Made by a program: the position numbers and the translations under genes. The notes under the pieces are model-generated. The model was given only the letters and a program-made list of their open reading frames with translations. It did not search any database and was not told the DNA's origin. 64,000 nucleotides of DNA from Sphingomonas sp. PL-96 (lineage in GTDB: Bacteria > Pseudomonadota > Alphaproteobacteria > Sphingomonadales > Sphingomonadaceae). The stretch spans positions 248,001 to 312,000 of the forward strand of contig NZ_JAJFET010000001.1 of NCBI RefSeq assembly GCF_020707215.1, written 5' to 3'. This document shows, in pieces, positions 8,868 to 17,674 of this stretch (position 1 is its first letter; the number at the start of each line of letters is the position of its first letter).

Positions 8868-9980
8868 TCAATCCTTGAACGGATCGATGGTTTGGATCGT
8901 GCCATCCGGATTGAAGGTGACCTCTGTCACCTTGGCGGAGCGCAGGTGGTTCTGATCCGACAGTTGGGTGTCGTGGTAGAACAGCCACCAGCGACCCTTG
9001 AACTCGACGATCGAGTGGTGCGACGTCCAGCCCTGCACCGGCTTCAGGACATGGCCGGTGTAGCGAAACGGACCGTAAGGCGAGTCCCCGATCGCGTAGT
9101 TCACGAAGTGCGTGTCACCCGTGGAGTAGGTGAAGTAGTATTTGCCGTTGCGCTTGAACGTCCAGGCCGCTTCGAAGAACCGGCGGTCGTGATCGCCGCC
9201 CAGGATCGGTTTGCCGTTCTCGTCGGTGATGACGACGTCGCGCGGCACTTCGGCAAACTGCTTCATGTCGGCGGACATGCGAGCAATCTTGGGGGCGATC
9301 GCGGGCTTGTCGTCCTGCTTCAGGTCGGTATCGCCGCCGTTGGGGTCATAGCGGCCGTTCGTCCAGCGTTGAAGCTGACCGCCCCAGATGCCGCCGAAGT
9401 ACATGTAGCTCTGACCGTCCGTATCGGTGAACACGGCCGGGTCCATCGAATAGCTGCCCCGGATCGGCTTCGGCTCGGCCTTGAACGGCCCGGTTGGGGA
9501 CTTTGAGGTCGCGACACCGATGCGGAACAGGCCCTGCTTGTCGCGTGCGGGGAAGTAGAGATAGTAGGTGCCGTTCTTGTAGGCGGCATCCGGCGCCCAG
9601 GTCTGCTTGGAGGCCCAGGGGATGTCCTTCACGTCCAGCGCCACCGGGTGGACGGTGACCGGGCCGCCGATCTCATCCATGCTGAGCACTTGGTAGTCGC
9701 GCATCGCATATTGGTTGCCGAGATCGTCGTTGGGAATGCCCGCATCAATGTCGTGGCTGGGGTAGATGTATATCTTGCCATTGAAGACATGTGCCGAAGG
9801 ATCGGCGAAGAACTTGTCGGCCACCAGCGGCTGGGCGATGTAGCGGCGCCCTTCCGGGCTGCGGGCTTCCTGCTTGTCGGTACCGGGGCTCCCGGCCCTG
9901 CTTTGCGTCTGGGCGGTCGCGAAGCTCGACGTCGCGGCGATTGCCGCCGCCGCCAGACAAAGGTGTAGACGCAGGCGCAT
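8868..9980 (-). CDS. Secreted GH43 glycosidase (beta-xylosidase / alpha-L-arabinofuranosidase family)
   Basis: A 370-residue exported five-bladed beta-propeller enzyme acting on xylan- or arabinan-derived substrates. The ATG at 9980 has AAGGAG upstream and gives a signal peptide ending in ATAQ near residue 24. The GH43 catalytic triad is visible: base Asp60 (FFADPSAHVF), the pKa-tuning Asp180 (SYSMDPAVF) and the acid Glu270 (RFFEAAWTF). A LacI-type palindrome lies about 65 bases upstream at 10043-10057. The stop abuts the xylB remnant, suggesting this was once the first gene of a GH43-xylB-xylA operon. Whether it prefers xylose or arabinose cannot be told by eye. Confidence 0.9.
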   Translation of the reverse strand: MRLRLHLCLAAAAIAATSSFATAQTQSRAGSPGTDKQEARSPEGRRYIAQPLVADKFFADPSAHVFNGKIYIYPSHDIDAGIPNDDLGNQYAMRDYQVLSMDEIGGPVTVHPVALDVKDIPWASKQTWAPDAAYKNGTYYLYFPARDKQGLFRIGVATSKSPTGPFKAEPKPIRGSYSMDPAVFTDTDGQSYMYFGGIWGGQLQRWTNGRYDPNGGDTDLKQDDKPAIAPKIARMSADMKQFAEVPRDVVITDENGKPILGGDHDRRFFEAAWTFKRNGKYYFTYSTGDTHFVNYAIGDSPYGPFRYTGHVLKPVQGWTSHHSIVEFKGRWWLFYHDTQLSDQNHLRSAKVTEVTFNPDGTIQTIDPFKD

Positions 9981-10042
9981 GTCAGGCTCTCCTTCCTGTT
10001 GCACGACCTTCTTGCGAGGTCTGTGAGCCGGTTCTTCGGCTT

Positions 10043-10057
10043 TATAGCGCTACCATA
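10043..10057. promoter_or_regulatory. LacI-type palindromic operator upstream of the GH43 gene
   Basis: On the minus strand the site reads TATGGTAGCGCTATA, sharing the TAGCGCTA core and TGG arm with the palindrome before the receptor gene at 4340. It sits 63 bases from the GH43 start codon, a position suited to a repressor site. Confidence 0.6.
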
Positions 10058-10327
10058 TTCCTGGATGCGGTAATCCGGCAAGTGGATTGCACGGTCGGCG
10101 TGCCGCCAGGCAGACGCCCGGCCCAGACGACGCCCACGCGCGCTCGGCGCTGACGGGCGCCTGCGAATTGACAGCGATACCGGCTTGAAGCGGACGGCGC
10201 ACTCCACTCACCGTCGGTGATGCTGGAAGTGCCGAGAAGCCGCGAAGGAATCAACAGCCGGCTGGACCGGGCGAGGCGAGACGATGACCCACAGCATCAG
10301 GGGACCGGGGCCGGGGCGCCGGGCTTG

Positions 10328-10435
10328 TCTGTCACCTACTTCGGCTATGGGTTCTTCGCGGCGCGGTCGTTCTTCTTCGTGAAGGCGATGGTCGATGAGA
10401 CCCGCGGCCGCGAGCTGGCGGACATGGCCGGCTGA
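10328..10435 (+). pseudogene. C-terminal remnant of an MFS sugar porter
   Basis: The last 35 codons before TGA read SVTYFGYGFFAARSFFFVKA followed by MVDETRGRELADMAG. The FF-V-K-x-x-x-ETRGREL ending matches the last helix and cytoplasmic tail motif (PETKGR-type) of sugar-porter MFS proteins such as xylose permeases. Nothing upstream on this strand continues the protein, and no start with an SD is apparent. Read with the xylA and xylB scars on the opposite strand, it suggests loss of a xylose uptake gene. The short length limits certainty. Confidence 0.6.
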
Positions 10436-10459
10436 GCCGGCTGTCCCACGGCTACGCAA

Positions 10460-10493
10460 GAGAAGGCGGGGGCGGTTCCCGCCTTTCTCGTTG
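10460..10493. terminator. Bidirectional terminator hairpin between the MFS remnant and the second GH43 gene
   Basis: GAGAAGGCGGG pairs with CCCGCCTTTCTC across a seven-base loop. On the plus strand it ends in TTTCTCGTT, 25 bases after the MFS remnant stop; on the minus strand it lies just past the stop of the GH43 gene at 10504. Confidence 0.65.
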
Positions 10494-10503
10494 CTAGCGG
10501 CGA

Positions 10504-12150
10504 TCATCGGATCCAGGCGTAGGGGCCGATCAGCGTTCCCACGAAGCCGGTCGCAGTCTTGGTGCTGAGGAAGCGCGCGTCGACGTCCGACGTGAGCGTC
10601 CGCTTCCCCCCGGCACCTTCATAGTCGAAGGCCATGCTGCCGCCGTTCACCCTGATCGTGAGCGTCATGGGAGTCTTGGTGGAAGCAGGAGCGGACGCCA
10701 CCAGCCGTTCCTCCCCAGCTTCCGTGGTATAGAGCGCCACCACCGGCTTGCCCGCGATCTGCGCCAGGCCGAAGAACAAATGGTTCCGATCGCTCTGCAA
10801 GGCCGCAAGACCGGCGCGCTCGCCATCAACCTGGGGGGTGAAGCGGACGGTGGTCGTGATCGTTGCGACGTGATGCTGCTGTCGACGGCCGACGAAAGCC
10901 GGCACGCCCGACAGGTCACCCATGCGCGCGCCACGGTCGAGAACCAGGTCGCCACCCTCCAGCTGGTAGAACGGTCGCTTGGGCGTGCGCACGCCCACCC
11001 ATTGCATCGCCAGCTTGTCGCCGTCGAAGTCGTCCACATAGGCGAAGTCGCCAGCCGTAGCGATCGAAGCCGAAGCCTGACGCGGCAGCTTCGGCATCCT
11101 GTTCGTGAAGGGGATTGCCTGACCTTTCGGGAGGATGATCGGCCACCCGTCCCGCCATGTCACCGGCAGGAGAAAGGTCTCGCGGCCGATGTTGTAATAG
11201 TCGCCTTCATAGGGCCGTACCGCCAGAAATGTCGCGAACCACTCGCCGGACTGCGTCTGCACGAGCTTGGCATGTCCTGCCGAGGTGATCGGGTTTGGCC
11301 GCGCGGGATCGAGATCGCGCTGGGTCAGGATCGAATTGCCCGCGAACGGGACATAGGGGCCACGCAGCTGCCGGGATCGCAGCACCACCTGCGAATGGTT
11401 GACGCCGGTGCCACCCTCTGCCGCCGTCAGATAGTACCAGCCGTCCTTCTTCAGGATGTGCGGGCCTTCGATCCACACCGGCTTTGTGGCCAGGTCGACG
11501 CCGCCGTTCACCAACTGGGTACTCTCGCCCACCATTTTGCCGACCCGCCAATCGAACTCCTGGGTCCAGATCGCGCGGTGCCCGTTGTAACGGGCCGGTT
11601 CCGCCGGCGCCCGATTGTTGACGATATAGGCGCGATCACCTTCCCAGTAGATCGACGGATCGATGCCCTCGAACGGCAACCACGTCGGGTTCGACCACGG
11701 ACCCGCCGGATCTTTTGCGGTGATGACGAAATTGCCGCCGCATCCGACGCAGGTGCTGGCGATGTAGAAAACGCCGTTGTGGAAGGAGATGTCGGGAGCG
11801 AACACTGCCTGCGACGTTTGCATGCCCGAGAAGTCGAGCTGCTCCGGCCAGTCGATCGCATTGCCGATCTGAGTCCAGTTCACCAGATCCTTCGACCGGA
11901 AGATCGGCAGGCCGGGATAATGCGCGAAAGAGGAGAGAACGAGGTAATAGGTGTCGTCCACCCGCGTGATCGACGGGTCGGGGTAATAGCCCGAGAGGAT
12001 CGGGTTCCGGTACTGTCCAGGACCAACCTTTACCCGTTCCTGCGACCGTCCCTCGTAGCTGAAGCGGCTAAACCTGGCCGGCTCCGTCCCCAGCGCGGCG
12101 GACGTCGCGCCAACACCCGCCAGCGCCACCACGAGCGTATGAAACCGCAT
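10504..12150 (-). CDS. Secreted GH43 beta-xylosidase-like enzyme with C-terminal beta-sandwich
   Basis: A 548-residue exported glycosidase. The ATG at 12150 follows GGGGAGG and starts a signal peptide MRFHTLVVALAGVGATSAAL. The propeller shows GH43 residues Asp58 (GYYPDPS), Asp164 (GIDPSIY) and Glu228 (WIEGPHI). After about residue 370 a second domain (DDFDGDKLAMQW through the C-terminus) resembles the beta-sandwich appended to xylosidases of the XynB type. It faces the tRNA across a 275-base gap in which I see no operator like the one at 10043. It probably acts with the other GH43 enzyme on xylo-oligosaccharides; specificity is inferred. Confidence 0.88.
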   Translation of the reverse strand: MRFHTLVVALAGVGATSAALGTEPARFSRFSYEGRSQERVKVGPGQYRNPILSGYYPDPSITRVDDTYYLVLSSFAHYPGLPIFRSKDLVNWTQIGNAIDWPEQLDFSGMQTSQAVFAPDISFHNGVFYIASTCVGCGGNFVITAKDPAGPWSNPTWLPFEGIDPSIYWEGDRAYIVNNRAPAEPARYNGHRAIWTQEFDWRVGKMVGESTQLVNGGVDLATKPVWIEGPHILKKDGWYYLTAAEGGTGVNHSQVVLRSRQLRGPYVPFAGNSILTQRDLDPARPNPITSAGHAKLVQTQSGEWFATFLAVRPYEGDYYNIGRETFLLPVTWRDGWPIILPKGQAIPFTNRMPKLPRQASASIATAGDFAYVDDFDGDKLAMQWVGVRTPKRPFYQLEGGDLVLDRGARMGDLSGVPAFVGRRQQHHVATITTTVRFTPQVDGERAGLAALQSDRNHLFFGLAQIAGKPVVALYTTEAGEERLVASAPASTKTPMTLTIRVNGGSMAFDYEGAGGKRTLTSDVDARFLSTKTATGFVGTLIGPYAWIR

Positions 12151-12425
12151 GTCGATCCTCCCCTTTTTCCGAACGATTGGGCGCGGGGCCACGGAAAGCC
12201 AGATGCGGCGAGCTTGCGGTTCAGCCGGCGGCGGCGCCCTTGTGAACCAGGATGAGCGTTCATCTCGGGTCCCGCGGTTCGAGTTTCGCCATCAACGGCA
12301 TGCGGTGATTCTAGGACCCGCGTAGATCGATCCCATATCGCCGGCTTGGCTAGGCGCGCCCAAACTCGCCCTCGTCGCGCGAGGCCTGTTCGGATCACAG
12401 GCCACCAATTACCCGCAGAAAACAA

Positions 12426-12502
12426 TGGTGCGCCCGGCTGGATTCGAACCAGCGGCCTCAAGCTTAGAAGGCTCGCGCTCTATCCAACTGAGCTACGGGC
12501 GC
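12426..12502 (-). tRNA. tRNA-Arg (anticodon TCT)
   Basis: The minus strand folds as a full cloverleaf of 77 bases with encoded CCA. The acceptor stem GCGCCCG pairs with CGGGCGC, the D arm contains AGCTCAGTTGGATAGAGC, the anticodon loop is CTTCTAA, and the T arm reads GCTGGTTCGAATCCAGC. It decodes AGA. Confidence 0.96.
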
Positions 12503-12586
12503 ACGCACAGTTCCGATAGCGCGCATTGCGCCGAAGCGGAACCATCCTCATAACCCCGCCACCTGGTTTTCAAGGGACAAGGCAGC

Positions 12587-13309
12587 ATGACGCCGGTACC
12601 CGCGGACGCGCGCAGCGTGTCCGGTTTCCGCTTCTACGACTTCGCAATGGCGGCGTTTGTCGCGATCCTGCTGCTCTCCAACGTGCTGGGCGCGGGCAAG
12701 GTCGCGACGATCCCCGGCGAGGGGCCGCTCGGCGGCTTCGTGTTCGGGGCGGGTATCCTGTTCTTCCCGATCTCCTATGTGCTCGGCGACGTGCTGACCG
12801 AAGTCTATGGCTTTGCACGCGCGCGGCGCTGCGTGTGGGTGGGGTTCGCCGCAGTGCTGTTCATGGCGCTGATGGCGGCGGTCGTCGTGGCGCTGCCGCC
12901 CGCGCCCGGTTGGGAAGGACAGGCGGCCTATGAGGCGGTGTTCGGCCAGGTGCCGCGGATCGTCCTGGCCTCGGTCGCGGCCTTTTGGGTCGGCGAGCTG
13001 GTCAACGCCTATGTGATGGCGCGGATGAAGCTCCTGACCGAAGGACGCATGCTGTGGGCACGCACCATCGGCTCGACCATCGTGGGGGAGGGGGCCGACA
13101 GCCTGATCTTCTATCCGGCCGCCTTCCTGGGGGTGTGGCCGATCTCGCAGGTGCTGACGGTGATGGTGACCAACTGGGCGCTGAAGGTCGGCTGGGAAGT
13201 GGTGCTGACGCCGGTCACCTATGCGGTGGTCAATCGGCTCAAGCGCGCCGAGGGCGTGGACCTGTTCGACCGGGGAACGAACTTCTCGCCGTTCCGGCTG
13301 AAGGCGTGA
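12587..13309 (+). CDS. yhhQ: Queuosine precursor transporter (YhhQ family)
   Basis: A 240-residue inner-membrane protein with about six hydrophobic helices, placed in the YhhQ/vitamin-transporter family by the blocks ILLLSNVLGAGKVA, FFPISYVLGDVLTEVYGFAR and GEGADSLIFYPAAF. Family members import preQ0/preQ1 for queuosine modification of tRNA. A divergent tRNA-Arg gene lies 84 bases upstream; queuosine is not found in tRNA-Arg, so the neighbourhood is probably coincidental. No preQ1-riboswitch-like leader is obvious in the short 5' region. Its stop converges on purQ with a 16-base gap. Confidence 0.88.
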   Translation: MTPVPADARSVSGFRFYDFAMAAFVAILLLSNVLGAGKVATIPGEGPLGGFVFGAGILFFPISYVLGDVLTEVYGFARARRCVWVGFAAVLFMALMAAVVVALPPAPGWEGQAAYEAVFGQVPRIVLASVAAFWVGELVNAYVMARMKLLTEGRMLWARTIGSTIVGEGADSLIFYPAAFLGVWPISQVLTVMVTNWALKVGWEVVLTPVTYAVVNRLKRAEGVDLFDRGTNFSPFRLKA

Positions 13310-13325
13310 GGGGAGAAGCGCCCGC

Positions 13326-13991
13326 TCAGGCGAGCGCTTCGACCAATCCCTCGAACAGGCGGCGGCCATCGGTGCCGCCGTGGGCGGCTTCGACGCGGCG
13401 CTCGGGGTGCGGCATCATGCCAAGCACGTTGCCCTTCGCGTTCAACACGCCCGCGATGTCGCGCGCCGAACCGTTGACGACGCCGGCATAGCGGAACGCG
13501 ACCTGGCCTTCGCCCTCCAGCCGGTCGAGCGTCGCGTCGTCGGCGAAGTAGTTGCCGTCGTGGTGGGCGACCGGGATGGTCACCGTCTCGCCCTCGGCAT
13601 AGCCGCGGGTGAAGCGCGAGGTGGCGTTGGCGACCGTCAGCGGCGCGTCGCGGCACACGAAGTTCAGCCGCGAGTTGCGCATCAGCGCGCCGGGGAGCAG
13701 GCCGGTTTCGGTCAGGATCTGGAAGCCGTTGCAGATGCCGAGCACCGGCAGGCCGCGGCCGGCGGCCTCGACGACGGCACGCATCACCGGCGAGCGCGCG
13801 GCGATCGCGCCGGAGCGCAGATAATCGCCGTAGGAGAAGCCGCCGGGAACCGCGACCAGGCCGATGCCGTCGGGCAGATCGGTGTCGCCGTGCCACACCA
13901 TCGCCGGCGCCCGGCCGGTCACCTGTTCGAGCGCAACCGCAATGTCGCGGTCGCAGTTCGAGCCCGGGAAGACGACGACTGCGGTCTTCAC
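13326..13991 (-). CDS. purQ: Phosphoribosylformylglycinamidine synthase subunit I (glutaminase)
   Basis: A 221-residue class I glutamine amidotransferase that supplies ammonia for step 4 of purine synthesis (FGAR to FGAM) in a PurL-PurQ-PurS complex. It begins [16 protein letters not shown] with GTG, overlapping the purS stop as GTGA. The nucleophile elbow GICNGFQ (Cys) and the catalytic His-Glu in MMPHPERR are present. purC and purS lie upstream on the same strand; the large subunit purL is not in the window. Confidence 0.96.
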   Translation of the reverse strand: MKTAVVVFPGSNCDRDIAVALEQVTGRAPAMVWHGDTDLPDGIGLVAVPGGFSYGDYLRSGAIAARSPVMRAVVEAAGRGLPVLGICNGFQILTETGLLPGALMRNSRLNFVCRDAPLTVANATSRFTRGYAEGETVTIPVAHHDGNYFADDATLDRLEGEGQVAFRYAGVVNGSARDIAGVLNAKGNVLGMMPHPERRVEAAHGGTDGRRLFEGLVEALA

Positions 13992-14230
13992 GCCACCGCG
14001 TCCTGGCGTTCGATGCGGTAGTTCTCGATCACCGTGTTGGCGAGCAGCTTGCGGCACATCTGGTCGACGGCCTCGTCGCTGGTGTCGTCGGCGACCTCCA
14101 GCTCGATCAGCTTGCCGACGCGGGCATCGGCGACGCCGTCAAAGCCAAGCGAGCCCAGCGCGTGCTGGATCGCCTTGCCCTGCGGGTCGAGCACCCCGTT
14201 CTTGAGCGTCACGATGATGCGGAGTTTCAT
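13988..14230 (-). CDS. purS: Phosphoribosylformylglycinamidine synthase subunit PurS
   Basis: An 80-residue small subunit that bridges PurQ and PurL. It starts [20 protein letters not shown], the family signature, with a GAGGT SD upstream. The remainder ([20 protein letters not shown]) forms the second half of the ferredoxin-like fold. The stop overlaps the purQ GTG by four bases, so translation is probably coupled. Confidence 0.95.
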   Translation of the reverse strand: MKLRIIVTLKNGVLDPQGKAIQHALGSLGFDGVADARVGKLIELEVADDTSDEAVDQMCRKLLANTVIENYRIERQDAVA

Positions 14231-14322
14231 GGGACCTCGGGGCAATGCTTGGAGTGGTGTGGTTGCGGGCGCCTATGGCCCCGGCGTGCCTGCCAGGCAA
14301 GCGCTGCCGGGGCGCAAAGGGC

Positions 14323-15102
14323 TTAGCGGCCGCGCTTCTTGCGATGGGTTTCCATGTCGAGCACGGCGGTGTCGCCGCCCTCGGGAAGCAGGCCCAGCCG
14401 GCGCGCCACTTCCTGATAGGCCTCGACCTCGCCGCCCAGGTCGCGACGGAAGCGATCCTTGTCGAGCTTCTCGTTGGTGACCATGTCCCACAGGCGGCAG
14501 CCATCGGGGCTGATCTCGTCGGCCAGGATGATCCGGCTGAAGTCGTTTTCCCAGATGCGACCGAACTCGAGCTTGAAGTCGACCAGGCGGATGCCGATCC
14601 CGGCGAACAGGCCCGCCAGGAAGTCGTTCACGCGAATCGCCATGTCGGCCATGTCGTGCAACTCGTCCTGCGCGGCCCAGCCGAACGCCAGGATATGCTC
14701 GTCGGTGACCATCGGGTCGCCGAGCGCATCGTCCTTGTAGTAATATTCGACGATCGTGCGGGGCAGCTGCTGCCCCTCCTCGATGCCCAGGCGCTTGGAC
14801 AGCGAGCCGGCGACCACGTTGCGCACCACGACCTCGATCGGGACGATCTCGACCTGGCGGATCAGCTGCTCGCGCATGTTGAGGCGGCGGATGAAGTGGG
14901 TCGGCACCCCGATCTGGCCGAGCAGCGTGAAGACGTGCTCGGAAATGCGGTTGTTGAGCACGCCCTTGCCGTTGATCGTGCCCTTTTTCTGGGCGTTGAA
15001 CGCGGTGGCGTCGTCCTTGAAATACTGGATCAGCGTGCCGGGCTCGGGGCCCTCGTACAGGATCTTGGCCTTGCCCTCGTAGATCTGGCGGCGGCGAGCC
15101 AT
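14323..15102 (-). CDS. purC: SAICAR synthase (phosphoribosylaminoimidazole-succinocarboxamide synthase)
   Basis: A 259-residue enzyme joining CAIR and aspartate in purine synthesis. The chosen ATG gives [20 protein letters not shown], the conserved PurC N-terminus with its ATP-binding YEGKAK. Downstream blocks [28 protein letters not shown] and [13 protein letters not shown] are all intact. The reading frame extends upstream of this ATG but lacks PurC homology there. It heads the purC-purS-purQ run on the minus strand and diverges from parC. Confidence 0.96.
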   Translation of the reverse strand: MARRRQIYEGKAKILYEGPEPGTLIQYFKDDATAFNAQKKGTINGKGVLNNRISEHVFTLLGQIGVPTHFIRRLNMREQLIRQVEIVPIEVVVRNVVAGSLSKRLGIEEGQQLPRTIVEYYYKDDALGDPMVTDEHILAFGWAAQDELHDMADMAIRVNDFLAGLFAGIGIRLVDFKLEFGRIWENDFSRIILADEISPDGCRLWDMVTNEKLDKDRFRRDLGGEVEAYQEVARRLGLLPEGGDTAVLDMETHRKKRGR

Positions 15103-15289
15103 GTGCGGAACCCTTCCAAAACGATCGGCCCCGGAAGCGCGCGCGCTTGCGTGCTGCCGGGGCGGGATTGCGGCGCCTATAGCGGAGGTGACCCCGCGTC
15201 GCAATCAGGCGTCGCGGCATAGCGACCAACGGTGTACCCGTCACGGAACGGTTGTGGAACAAGGGGCGCGCCTGCTATCCGCGGCGGCG

Positions 15290-17539
15290 ATGGCGACCGA
15301 CTTCAAGGACCCGTTCGACGCGATCGTCGATGCCCCGTTCGACAGTGCCCTGTCCGAGCGCTACCTCGTCTATGCGCTCTCCACGATCACCGCGCGCTCG
15401 CTGCCCGATCTGCGCGACGGGCTGAAGCCGGTGCATCGTCGGCTGTTGTGGGCGATGCGGCTGCTGCGACTGGATCCGGCGGCGGGCTACAAGAAGTGCG
15501 CGCGCGTGGTCGGCGATGTGATCGGCAAGTATCACCCGCACGGCGATCAGTCGGTCTATGACGCGATGGTGCGGTTGGCGCAGGATTTCGCGCTGCGCTA
15601 TCCGCTGGTCGACGGGCAGGGGAATTTCGGCAACATCGACGGCGATAATGCCGCAGCCTATCGCTATACCGAGGCGCGGCTGACTCAGGTTGCGATCGAC
15701 CTGATGGCGGGCCTCGATGAGGACGCGGTCGATTTCCGCCCCACCTACAATGGCGAGGAGCAGGAGCCGGAGCTGTTCCCCGGGCTGTTCCCCAACCTGC
15801 TCGCCAATGGCGCCGCCGGCATCGCGGTGGGCATGGCGACCTCCATCCCGCCGCACAATGCCGCCGAACTGTTCGATGCCGCGACCATGCTGGTCGATCA
15901 GCCGGAGGCGGACGACGCGGCGGTGCTGGCGCATGTGAAGGGGCCGGACTTCCCGACCGGCGGTATCGTCGTCGATACACCAGCGGCCATCGCCGAGGCC
16001 TATGCCACCGGCCGGGGCGGCTTTCGCGTACGGGCGCGCTGGGACGTGGAGCGCGAGAAAGGCGGTGGGTTCCGCATCGTCATCACCGAAATCCCGTATG
16101 GCGTCGCCAAGGGCAAGCTGATCGAGCAGGTCGCGACCCTCATCAACGACAAGAAGCTGCCGATCCTGAGCGACATCCGCGACGAATCGGATGCGGAGAT
16201 CCGCGTCGTGCTGGAGCCGCGCAGCCGCACTGTTGATCCGGCGACGCTGATGGACGGCTTGTTCCGGCTCACCGACCTGGAAACCCGCGTGCCGCTCAAC
16301 CTCAATGTGCTCGACGCGACGCGCACACCGCGGGTGATGAGCCTGCGCGAGGTTTTGAAGGCTTGGGTCGACCACCAGTTCGTGGTGCTGCGCCGGCGCT
16401 CCGAACACCGCCTCGCCAAGATCGCCGACCGGCTGGAACTGCTCGACGGCTATATCATCGCCTTCCTCAACCTCGACCGGGTGATCGAGATCATCCGCAC
16501 CGAGGACGAGCCCAAGGCGGTGATGATGGCGGAATTCCAGCTCACCGACCGCCAGGCCGAGGCGATCCTCAACATGCGGCTGCGTTCGCTGCGCCGGTTG
16601 GAGGAGATGGAGCTCCGGCGCGAGCGGGGCGAGCTGGAGAAGGAAAAGGCGGAGCTCACGTCGCTGCTGGGCTCCGAAGCGCGCCAGCGCACCCGGCTGA
16701 AGCGCGACATGGCCAAGCTGCGCGATCGCTATGGCCCGGAGACTGCGCTCGGCAAGCGCCGCACCACCGTCGAGGAAGCGGCGCCCGCGCGCGAGATCCC
16801 GTTGGAGGCGATGATCGAGCGCGAGCCGATCACGGTCGTGCTTTCCCGCCGCGGCTGGATCCGCGCGCTGAAGGGCCACAATGACCTTGCCGCGGCCGAG
16901 ACGCTGAAGTTCAAGGAAGGCGACGGGCCGCTCTACGCGTTCCACGCCCACACCACCGACAAGCTGCTGCTCGCGACCGACGCGGGCCGCTTCTACACGC
17001 TGGGTGCCGACAAGCTGCCGGGCGGGCGCGGCTTTGGCGAGCCGGTGCGCGCGATGGTGGACGTCGATGGCGATGCGGAGATCGCGGGCTTCCTGCGAGC
17101 GGCGCAGTCCGACCGGCTGTTGCTGGCCGCGAGCGACGGGCGCGGCTTCATCGTGCGCATTGCCGACGTGATCGCCGAGACTCGCAAGGGCAAGCAGGTG
17201 ATGACGCCGCGCACCGGGGCACGGCTGCGGGTTATCCGGCCGATCCTGCCCGAGGACGATTATGTCGCGGCGATCGGCGACAACCGCAAGCTGGTGGTGT
17301 TTCCGCTGACCGAAGTGGCCGAGCTGGCGCGCGGGCAGGGGGTGCAGCTGCAGCGCTTCCGGGACGGCGGCCTGTCGGACGTGCGCACCCTGCGCTTCAG
17401 CGACGGGCTCAGCTGGACCATGGGGGGCGAGACCGGACGGGTCCGCACCGAAGCGGACCTGAGCCCCTGGCGTGCCGCGCGCGGTGCTGCCGGGCGCATG
17501 CCGCCAACAGGGTTCCCGCGCGACAATCGGTTCGCCTGA
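15290..17539 (+). CDS. parC: DNA topoisomerase IV subunit A
   Basis: A 749-residue type IIA topoisomerase subunit that decatenates daughter chromosomes with ParE. The ATG gives [20 protein letters not shown]. The catalytic tyrosine is Tyr126 in [11 protein letters not shown], following [11 protein letters not shown]. The C-terminal third shows beta-pinwheel blades with sequences such as [12 protein letters not shown] and GRGFIVRI. At the quinolone-sensitive site the motif is [12 protein letters not shown], with Gln87 where Escherichia ParC has Ser80. Its partner parE ends this window on the other strand some 46 kb away, so the two are unlinked. Confidence 0.96.
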   Translation: MATDFKDPFDAIVDAPFDSALSERYLVYALSTITARSLPDLRDGLKPVHRRLLWAMRLLRLDPAAGYKKCARVVGDVIGKYHPHGDQSVYDAMVRLAQDFALRYPLVDGQGNFGNIDGDNAAAYRYTEARLTQVAIDLMAGLDEDAVDFRPTYNGEEQEPELFPGLFPNLLANGAAGIAVGMATSIPPHNAAELFDAATMLVDQPEADDAAVLAHVKGPDFPTGGIVVDTPAAIAEAYATGRGGFRVRARWDVEREKGGGFRIVITEIPYGVAKGKLIEQVATLINDKKLPILSDIRDESDAEIRVVLEPRSRTVDPATLMDGLFRLTDLETRVPLNLNVLDATRTPRVMSLREVLKAWVDHQFVVLRRRSEHRLAKIADRLELLDGYIIAFLNLDRVIEIIRTEDEPKAVMMAEFQLTDRQAEAILNMRLRSLRRLEEMELRRERGELEKEKAELTSLLGSEARQRTRLKRDMAKLRDRYGPETALGKRRTTVEEAAPAREIPLEAMIEREPITVVLSRRGWIRALKGHNDLAAAETLKFKEGDGPLYAFHAHTTDKLLLATDAGRFYTLGADKLPGGRGFGEPVRAMVDVDGDAEIAGFLRAAQSDRLLLAASDGRGFIVRIADVIAETRKGKQVMTPRTGARLRVIRPILPEDDYVAAIGDNRKLVVFPLTEVAELARGQGVQLQRFRDGGLSDVRTLRFSDGLSWTMGGETGRVRTEADLSPWRAARGAAGRMPPTGFPRDNRFA

Positions 17540-17674
17540 TCTCGCCCGGCGCAACGCAGCGTTAAGAGTCGGCAGCTACACCCGACTTCGATGGTGCTGC
17601 TTTCGCGAATGCGTTCTACTTGGGGGGAGGTTGCCGATCATCGGCAGCCGGCGAGCGGGAGCAGAGGGGAAGCC

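Noticed and set aside
7839..9506. Long plus-strand open frame (555 codons) over the xylA/xylB scar and GH43 gene
   Set aside because: It is antisense to a clear GH43 protein and to recognisable xylose gene fragments, and its own translation has no domain-like sequence. High-GC DNA produces such frames readily.
12503..12586. preQ1 riboswitch before the queuosine-precursor transporter
   Set aside because: There is a loose GTTCCG/CGGAAC inverted repeat (12510-12542), but no preQ1-I-like pseudoknot tail near the SD; the region is more likely promoter DNA.
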